Part shown: positions 56,911 through 64,000 of the stretch, in pieces
How the letters are laid out: each line of letters opens with the position of its first letter
How positions within the stretch are numbered: the stretch's first letter is position 1
DNA from: Macrolepiota albuminosa
Lineage: Eukaryota; Basidiomycota; Agaricomycetes; Agaricales; Agaricaceae
NCBI GenBank assembly: GCA_027475525.1
Contig: JAMWFC010000126.1
Coordinates: 310,001 to 374,000, forward strand
Length of the DNA: 64,000 nt
Reading direction: 5' to 3'
Program-made: the position numbers and the translations under genes
The notes under the pieces: model-generated
Seen by the model: only the letters and a program-made list of their open reading frames with translations
What the model was told of the DNA's origin: nothing
Database searches by the model: none

Positions 56911-58215
56911 GAAAAAGAACATAAAGTCCAATCTCAAACTTGTCCAACAGGAGGTCAACACATATTTTGAGGACCAGGAGACATTTGTTCAAGATATGGC
57001 ATGGAAATATGTTGTGGATGAGGACTGTATTAGAAACATAATCACCTACACCAGAACCTTGACTGCAACACATTGCGCTTCTCCTGCAAATGCAATTCTC
57101 CACTTTAAATTTCAAGAGCTTAATGAAAGTAAGCTCTTCAAATCTTTCTACTCTTCCTTGGCTGATCTTACCCATTCTATCTCTTAGATCACTTAGTTGG
57201 AGATCATTTGAAACTCAAAGACATTCAACAAAGTATCAGCCAAGACCATGACCTGGACCCATTATTAATGAGTGAGGCATGTAAAAAGAAACTAATTGAT
57301 CAGCTTGTTGAACATCAGGCACTCAAATGCATGCAGGATGCCATGCTTCTGCAATTTATGCTCATAAAAACATAGCCTCAATTACTAAAGAGGTGAGCTT
57401 TTTTCCTCACTACAAATGGCATAAGCTGATACACGGCACACAGATGAAAAACCTCTATCTTCATACTGGGGTCCGATCATTTGCATTCTTCTCACATAGC
57501 CATGTTGAGGACACTACAACATTGTTCACAGCCACCTCTGATGACACTGTGATGAAGTTCTTTCCAGAGATTTTGAAGTTGGATTTTGCAGAGGTGATGG
57601 CTAAATTTGAGATGTATGCATGCCTTGAGAACCAATGTAAGTCTCTTGAGACCTTTAATTTTGCCGGGGCTGAGAAGACATAGCTGCTGTAAAGGCGGAT
57701 ACCTTGCCCTCAATGTGTGCAGAATGCATGGCACTCATTCTAGAAGGATTATGTGAGTCATAACAAAGCTTTGAAGACTGAAAACTCACTGCTGGTCAGG
57801 TTTGATACTTGCCAACAAGACCATGAAGATGAATAATCTAAATTATGAAACCACCATAGTGGAGAAGTATCACGTCCATATTGTTGGTTGGCCATCACAG
57901 ATAACGTTCAGTAGCCCCTCCAATATTTCAACAATGGATGATATTCGATTGCTACGATGGGTGTTGAAAGATGGGGAGTGTCAATGGGCTTTCTTTACTA
58001 AGGAGAAACGGAAGGAACATAAACAAAAACTTGCCAATGCCCACAGCAAAGGGGTCTGCATTGGAAGAAAGAGGAAGAAGCACTCAGACAAGGGTAAATC
58101 ATGGAAGAGTGGGATGAGGCAGCCTACAAAAAAGAGGAAAACTGTATCACAATTGCCACTGACCTATAAGAGCACCAATTTAATTGACAATGATGAGGAC
58201 GACAACGAGAACTGA
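56911..58215 (+). CDS. passenger gene of the KDZ transposon, conserved fungal family of unknown function (one frameshift)
   Basis: Introns of matching GT-AG form: 57,129-57,187, 57,393-57,443, about 57,638-57,682 and about 57,739-57,785. The joined protein has an N-terminal helical part (LKLVQQEVNTYFEDQE, NAILHFKFQELNE), a middle with LHTGVRSFAFFSHSHVED and FFPEILKLDFAEVMAKFE, then VKADTLPSMCAECMALILE, IVEKYHVHIVGWPSQITF, DGECQWAFF, and a Lys/Arg-rich tail ending DNDEDDNEN. From memory, proteins with this LxxRTG...GWP layout are common and often transposon-linked in Agaricomycetes, without known function. A one-base shift near 57,330 separates two otherwise open parts; the first exon start is unclear. 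The basic tail suggests nucleic-acid binding. Confidence 0.65.
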
Positions 58216-58480
58216 AATGGTGATGGCAGAGATAGAGAAATCCTGCGCTTAAGGCAATTCAATGCACTGTGTACACCTCCATACATGCTGCATATGCCTG
58301 CCATTATGCCTTCCTTCAAGTTCTTGACCTCTGACACATGGAGACATTGTGTTTTTTGACATTGTAAACGCCTATTTTACTATATATATTTATGAACTAT
58401 CAAAACAATTGAAATTCAACTACTTAATCAATGTTTTTGAGTGAATAGGTCACTAGCTAGATGATGAGACATATTGACCC
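58216..58480. other. KDZ internal 3' spacer
   Basis: Non-coding region between the passenger gene and the right inverted repeat; AT-rich after 58,370. Confidence 0.5.
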
Positions 58481-58832
58481 TTTTTTTCTGAGAATTTCTG
58501 ATGAGTTTTGAGTGGGGGAGGTGAGCTCATCTTGTCGGACAATGATCAGAGAGTGGGATCAAGCGTCGGCGTTATCTCTGGACAGTCCCAACAAATAGCT
58601 GACATCACATCAGTGATACATCAGCGTCCAATGCCGACAGCCAATGACAATGTGGCTGATGGCCTAGCTATCACTGGCAATTAGAGCTGGGTCGACAAGT
58701 TCTGGAATGAAGTTAAATGTTGAAGATGATTATTGCAGGAAGGGAGGATGTGGAAAAATCATGCCTAACTAGGCATGAAAATCGAGTTATATTCCCTGTC
58801 TACTTAGACAGGAGTTGTGGGAACTACAGGTG
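58481..58832. repeat. KDZ right terminal inverted repeat (352 bp)
   Basis: Partner of 51,094-51,447. Retains CpG-containing GCGTCGGCGTT where the left copy has decayed. Confidence 0.92.
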
Positions 58833-58840
58833 TCAAAGAA

Positions 58841-61185
58841 AGATCTAATTTAACAATGTCTAATTTGGCATGACTGAAAGGAGAAAAAAGAAAGAAAAAT
58901 AGAATGATGTCAAAAGAAGCATAAAATGCAAGAAAGAGCTAAAAGAAAAAAGAAAAATCTATAAATAACATTGTGCTACAAGGAGCAGAGACAAATGGAG
59001 AAGTGGCAATCAAGAATAACAAAGATGATGGTAGAACAAGAAACTAAATAATGGCACTAAAAGATATATTTAAAATTAAAAAAAGAAAACTGAATTAACA
59101 AATATATTATTGATGCTGTGAAGTCTACAACAAAGAGTTATATATAGTTAATGGTCTGTACACTAGAAAAAAGGTATAAATAGTCCAAGTAGAATAAAAA
59201 ATAATCAGGCAATTGATAGGCAAAGACTTGATAGTTCTTAGAGAGTAAATCACTTAGGCTGTTTATTAAGACACCTTTACATTTCAGAGTATTATACATA
59301 TTCTGGGAAGTGACTCTTCATCAACACATCAAGTTTATCCTCAGGCATCAGTGTAGATTAGAGGCAACTTTCTAAGACTACAAAAAAGCCCCAGAACTAT
59401 AGTAATATTTGTACCTCAAGTACTACAGTAGTTGTTTGAAGATATTTCATTAAAAATAGTAATTGCAGAAAAAGTAATTAATGGTCTAGAAGCTTATGCC
59501 ACCTGGCTAGTCTTGAGTTGAGCTGTGCACATAATATTGAATCAGACAATGTGCAAAAATATCAGAAAATGAGTACTCAATGTGTTTATTTGATATTGGC
59601 ACTATCATTAAAGATATAGTGCTGAGGTAGCATCATACTTTGCTGCTAGTATGAATATTAGTTAAATCAATTTTAAAATTTGTCTTTTGTTAAGTAATTT
59701 GTTAAAAGGTGCATGTACAATGTGCATATAGCAATGCAGTGCTGTAAAATAAAATGTACATTTCATTCTGAATCTATAACAAAGAAGATATGACTGGCAG
59801 CTTTGGCAAGGACAACAAAATCTTATAAGTCTTTGTCAGAATCTTATATGTTTCATTAGACTTTCTTGTTGAATATAGTTACTAAGAGATGAGTTAATTG
59901 ATATATTTGTACAAGCTACAATTCATGTCTTCATCATAAACTTTGTAGCTTATTGAGGGCTTTGCTTTTAAACCTCTCCAACACAGCCTCCATCCTAACC
60001 TCACTTTATTTGGTTAGGGCTCCAAGTATATATAAAGAACTCAATGCTTAATCCTAGCTTTAATCTTACTTCATTCAATTAAGGCCAAAGTATTACTATA
60101 AGCTAAATTAAATTTTGCTTGAATTTTTCAGAGTTTTTAAGCATTTATAAATCTCAAAAAAAAGAAAAACTAAAATCAGTGTATCAGTAGCTCTTTAATT
60201 TTTTCTGATTTTTCAGTGATTTTCTTGAAATTTTCTAAGCATTTCTAATACTTAAATAGACTAACTCTTATAATTGTTACCCTAAAAAAAAGGTTCTTGG
60301 TCAGCTTTACTAATCACATCATTTCCACTTATGAAATCAAGGCCTTAATTTTTTACAACTTAGTGCTCAATCTGTAATAGAGCAGGTTGTTATAGCCTAT
60401 ATTTAGTGACATTTAGCACAGCCACTCTTTAGTCTTTTTTTTCTTTACCACTGTCTCTATGCTTGTGTAGTCACCATTCTCTCTATAGAACTGGGTTTTA
60501 TGCACTTGGGATACTTAAAATTTTGAAAACTCATTAAAACTTTATAACTATGTTATACAATCACAGCTGTCAAAGTATTACTATAAGCTAAATTGAGATG
60601 TTCAGATTTTTTAAACATTTACAAATTTTAAAAATACTAAAATCAGTATATCAGTAATCTTTGAATTTTTTCTAATTTTTCAGTTATTTTTTTTAAAAAT
60701 TCTTTTAAGCAATTTATACTAACATCTACTAAAAACAGACTAAAAAGGCAAATATTTAGCAGCCTTAGTCAAAACTGACTAATTTATCATTTCTATAATA
60801 CAGCTGTCTCAAATTATATAAACAAGCTACAATTTGTGCCTTCAGCACAAATTTCAAAGTTTCTTGATTATTAAGGCCTCAGTTTTTTACAACTCAGTGC
60901 TTAATCTCAGCCTCAACCTTGCTTTGTTTGGTTAAGGCTTTGATTTTCCTCAACTCTCAAAGTATTATTGTAAGCTAAATTAAATTTTTCTTGAATTTTT
61001 CAGATTTCTTTCAGCATTTATAAATTTCAAAAAAAAAAAAAACTAAAACTAAAACTAAAATAAATAGCCCTTGAATCTTTCCTGATTTTTCAGTAATTTC
61101 TTTGAATTTTTTAAGTATTTTCTCCCAACATTTCTTGAAAAGCAGACTAAAAAAGAAATCTTCTAGAAGCCATTTCCATATTGGT
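58841..61185. repeat. AT-rich region with three diverged repeat units
   Basis: Continues the host A-rich repeat, then AT-rich CpG-free DNA. Three related blocks start AAAGTATTA(C/T)TATAAGCTAAATT or a near form at about 60,085, 60,575 and 60,957. They share a Phe-codon-like TTTTTCAG, ACTAAAATCAGT and TGATTTTTCAGT in order, so they are old tandem duplicates of about 390-490 bp. No gene is supported. Confidence 0.6.
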
Positions 61186-61965
61186 TTTGCAGGATCATCA
61201 GAATCTTTCATGCAATGGTTTAACATATTGGATCTGATGGTATGGATGCAACTTCAACTCAGAAGGTGGGTGGAAGAGCCGATGGCTACACCAGGTTGGG
61301 TTTGTGGACAGTGAGGACAATGCAGCATTTGGATTCCTTGATCCTGAACACATTATACATGGTGTCCATCTGATTCCCTACTTTGCACATGGCCGAACAC
61401 AAGATCTACTTCCTTCCAGTCAGATTGCTTGAAGTTCTGCTGCAGAAGATACAGATTATCAATTATTTTATGTTGCAACGTAAGTTTCTGTCATATTTAT
61501 CCATTAAAAATCTCATATCTCTTGAGGTTCGTGGACAGAGATATGCTTATGAGGTTTTGAGGTGGCGGTGTAGGCCACAAGAATATTCGTGAGGCAACTG
61601 ATGTATTTCTTGATGACAGACACCCAAGCGATGTGGTTTTTGATGCCAGTGGAGAAGTTGAAGGAGAAGAAGGTGGTATAGAGGAACCAGAAGATGCACA
61701 ATGGAACCTCGAGGAAGAAGAGGAAGATTACGGTTATACTGACCCAATGAATCAGCAAGACTTAGTTGAGATGCCAGATAGGAACGAAGATGGATGGGAG
61801 AATGTGCCAGAACTTGATGTTCTAGGTCCAGAGGATGGAGACGAGTATATCGAGGACTTGGATGAAGTTCTAGGGTACACAACACCTAAGGCAGGGCACT
61901 TCATGCTTCTTGATGGGACTTTAGGGGGATTATTTGTGTTGACAGTAAGTACCCTAAGACACTGA
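61186..61965 (+). pseudogene. Plavaka-like transposon gene, C-terminal part
   Basis: Frames around two one-base shifts read DGMDATSTQKVGGRADGYTR, GFVDSEDNAAFGFLDPEH, GVHLIPYFAHGRTQDLL. An intron at about 61,480-61,523 (GTAAGT...TTGAG region) follows, then FVDRDMLMRF-stop-GGGVGH and an acidic tail to 61,965. From memory this C-terminal layout (FVDRDMxMR, GGGxGH) marks Plavaka-type (CACTA-related) elements of Agaricomycetes. The frame ends inside the terminal inverted repeat. Confidence 0.78.
61880..61958 (+). repeat. right terminal inverted repeat of the Plavaka-like element
   Basis: The segment CTTCTTGATGGGACTTTAGG through GACAGTAAGTACCCTAAG is the inverse of 63,803-63,860 at high identity. 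It marks the outer end of the element whose gene lies to its left. Confidence 0.78.
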
Positions 61966-62435
61966 CCTCTTGAGAGGTCCTTGCTTCCTTTCCTAAAATA
62001 GAACTAATTAGATTCCTCCACACTGGTTGACCGAACCTCAACCTCCACCATCTTACTTCCAAACCTTCCAACTTCCACAGCGGGTAAATCGACCTTCGGT
62101 GCCAATAGCAACTACGTCATCATTTGATTGATATGAGCTCGGAAATAAACAATATTTTTCTCCAGCATCCCAAGTACATTGCAAGATCCTTGCAGATAAC
62201 ACCTTCCAGCTGATTATCTTTACTGTGTTTGAACCAGAGGGTAAGCTTATCTGATATATTATATCTTATTTTGATACATGTTTATTCACTTCTTCCTGCA
62301 TACCTGGTCTGGTGTCATATTCTACAATGTGAAGTTGAGGATCGTGAGATCAGTACGATATAAGTCGATGTTTTCAGGTTGTGGTGTACATAGGAGGAAG
62401 ATCTTCAACTATTATATTACGATTTTGTGACGGAT
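61959..62435. other. CpG-containing intergenic DNA
   Basis: A possible plus-strand exon reads ADNTFQLIIFTVFEPE at 62,191-62,240 and ends in GAG followed by GTAAGC, a splice-like site. Too little surrounds it to call a gene. Confidence 0.35.
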
Positions 62436-63019
62436 TTAGTCGTATACCACTGACCTGGTGTACGATGGGAGAGCAATAATTGGTTCAGTTGGTCTATTCT
62501 TGCATTCTGCATGTATTTGATCAATGGTTCCTGCTGCATACCCGTTTACATCCAAAGTGTTAACACTGGTGTTATGCATATGGGTATGGTGGATGCTTCG
62601 GTTGACGTCGGAGGAGCTGTTGTTCCTGTTGCTTTCTGGTAATGCGGAGCTTGGTACATATGACAGGTCGTTCTGGCTGCGTACATTAGGTGAGGACTGA
62701 CCTCCACCAGCAAAGGCATAAGATAATGTGAAAGGCTCAGCTTGCAGGCATTGCATGTGTGAAGTTATTTGGGTTTGCCCTGTTTGCAGATACAATAGAC
62801 TATATCCAGTATCAAGGAATCCGATGTTAGACTTTACATGTAAAGCATGATGCTGACACCACCACAAAAAGGCGAAGAGCATAGTTACAAGTCCACCAAT
62901 GACCCTGCCAATCATGGGACCTATCAGAGTTCTTGAGTGCGGCATTGGGGAAGCAGGAAGAACAGACAGCATGATGGGAGTAGATGTGGAGGAAGCTGGA
63001 GATGGAGTGAAAGTAGCAC
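62436..63019 (-). CDS. single-pass membrane protein, C-terminal exon (5' part unresolved)
   Basis: The open frame from a likely 3' splice site (ACTACAG, intron ending at 63,020) reads a Ser/Thr/Pro-rich stretch (GATFTPSPASSTSTP), then one hydrophobic segment (LIGPMIGRVIGGLVTMLF), then a Ser/Asn-rich cytoplasmic-type tail ending SYTRSVVYD, stop at 62,436. This Ser/Thr-rich ectodomain plus G-xx-G-type membrane helix plus polar tail is common in Agaricomycete surface proteins of unknown role. The upstream exon with a signal peptide was not found, so the gene may be truncated. An internal ATG at 62,972 gives 178 residues. Confidence 0.6.
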
Positions 63020-63681
63020 CTGTAGTGGGAACCGAGTGAACTTAGAGATGGTCATGTGTATACTACTATAATCGAGCTGTCTTACATTTTGTATTTTTGT
63101 CTTACCTTTTCAATATGACTTATTTCAACAAAATTACTTCATAGAACTCTTAAAGGAGAATACAGATAGCTCATGCTTCATTTCTAGGGTGTTCTATGGA
63201 CTGTAGAATATCTTATTGAATTTATATGTTTGGGTATCCACCGGGCTGGCAGTCTGATCTATTTGTCATACAGTTTGGCAGAAATTTCCCTGATGGCATG
63301 ATCAAATCAGAGTCCTCTTTAAAGCTGATCGAGCTGATCAATCAGGCTTGATTAGATTAATTGCAATAGATGACGCATCTGATCACGGCAAATCAGACGT
63401 TCCCAGAATTTTTCTGACATTATATGCCCACCATCCACCCTGATCGCCCCCAGTTGCGCTTGTTTTATGTAGACAATCATTACATTTGATTTCTCTCTTT
63501 GCACACCACCTGCTTACAAGCATTGCTAAGTCCTGTCAATTGTGGTCACGAGCGATAGGCAAATGTGTGCGCAGAGTGCCCACCCACCCAGCGGCCATCT
63601 GCTACACGTCCCAGTCACACATTGACTCAGCCCTCAGCCTTCATCACTCTTTGACCACAACGACGAAGCTGGATTGAAAAC
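63020..63681. other. no supported gene
   Basis: The region upstream of the membrane protein exon. Short ORFs without recognisable features. Confidence 0.4.
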
Positions 63682-63752
63682 GGTCGGTTGGTCCGGTTGG
63701 TCGGTTGGATGGTCGGACGGTTGGACGGTTGGTCAGTCAGTCGGTCAGACCA
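63682..63752. repeat. GGTTGGTC-type minisatellite
   Basis: Irregular repetition of GGTTGGTC, GGTCGGTTGG and GGACGGTTGG, followed by CAGTCAGTCGGTCAG. It lies 50 bp outside a transposon end. Confidence 0.75.
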
Positions 63753-63802
63753 TATTTGGATCTCCGGATTCAGATCTTGGCTTCCCGAAGGTGCGGTTGG
63801 TA

Positions 63803-64000
63803 CACTTAGGGTACTTCCCGTCAGCACAAATAATCCCCCTAAAGTCCCATCAAGAAGCACATACCGTCCTGCCAGGGGTGGTACACAAAAGGATGATGTC
63901 TTGAAAGTACCTCCGAAAAGTTGTAATGCCAGTTGGGCATATAACAGCAAAATTAAAAAAGCTTTCTTGGTGCGAATATGTACATTAGATGATGTAGCGT
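63803..64000 (+). mobile_element. left end of a second Plavaka-like element (continues beyond window)
   Basis: Starts CACTTAGGGTACTTCCCGTC. Bases 63,803-63,860 and beyond are the inverse of the right end at 61,880-61,958. The two ends point away from each other, so they belong to two elements, not to one unit spanning the membrane-protein gene, unless an inversion occurred. Confidence 0.7.

Larger units (their letters stand above)
51094..58832. mobile_element. KDZ (Kyakuja-Dileera-Zisupton) DNA transposon, both ends present, TSD TCAAAGAA
   Basis: The 7739-bp unit begins CACCTGTAGTTCCCACAA and ends with its complement. The 8-bp flanks TCAAAGAA at 51,086-51,093 and 58,833-58,840 are identical; 8-bp duplications are what Zisupton-type elements are known to make. 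Terminal inverted repeats run 51,094-51,447 and 58,481-58,832. Contents: transposase (-), a gene with an RNase H1 N-terminal-like domain (-), and a passenger gene (+). Host repeat sequence continues across the empty site. Confidence 0.9.

Noticed and set aside
51094..58832. TET/JBP dioxygenase cargo in the KDZ transposon
   Set aside because: I looked for the HxD...H...R iron and 2-oxoglutarate pattern in all frames of the element and found none.
63682..63752. Telomere-like repeats
   Set aside because: The GGTTGGTC unit is not a fungal telomere repeat, is irregular, and sits inside the sequence next to a transposon end.

Overview
The window is from a basidiomycete fungus, most likely an Agaricomycete. 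The host genes have very short GT-AG introns (44-63 bp). The mobile elements are of kinds typical for that class: chromodomain Ty3/gypsy elements, a Tad-like LINE, a KDZ (Kyakuja-Dileera-Zisupton) DNA transposon and a Plavaka-like transposon tail. About four fifths of the sequence is transposon-derived. No genus can be named from sequence alone.

Layout. (1) 1-21,841 is a nest of Ty3/gypsy elements. Copy 1 of family G1 (1-5551, +) carries integrase, a chromodomain and a third ORF of about 936 codons, and ends in a 173-bp LTR. It is inserted in the integrase of a family G2 element (5552-12,327, -), which itself interrupts the reverse transcriptase of an older G1 copy (12,328-17,210, +). That copy abuts, tail to tail, a related element (17,211-21,841, -). 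(2) 21,842-28,080 is CpG-poor DNA with solo LTRs (one nested in another LTR), a tRNA-like sequence, an inverted SINE-like pair and pol fragments. (3) 28,083-36,640 is a sharply bounded host island with normal CpG content: an APH-fold phosphotransferase-like gene, a conserved hypothetical gene, an SRPK-type kinase gene, a tRNA-Arg gene and an alpha/beta-hydrolase gene. (4) 36,641-50,830 is again CpG-poor: gypsy fragments, a gag-protease unit joined directly to an LTR, an 884-bp TIR element and a decayed LINE. (5) 51,094-58,832 is a complete KDZ transposon with ~354-bp terminal inverted repeats and a perfect 8-bp target duplication. It holds a decayed transposase and two further spliced genes. 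(6) 58,841-64,000 holds AT-rich repeats, the tail of a Plavaka-like element, a host-like single-pass membrane protein gene and the start of a second Plavaka-type element.

How it fits together. The older copies look decayed by CpG to TpG/CpA transitions, as expected if transposons are cytosine-methylated. The host island does not show this. Spliced models of the kinase (five exons, 1977 nt), the hydrolase (four exons, 1041 nt) and the phosphotransferase (two exons, 831 nt) each join to an open frame, which supports them strongly.

The most notable items are the third ORF of family G1, the KDZ transposon with its passenger genes, a tandem protease pair in G2, and five tandem duplications that all have a period of exactly 77 bp and may be an assembly signature. 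Several repeat starts in this account rest on non-ATG frames, and most element genes are broken; they are described as found.
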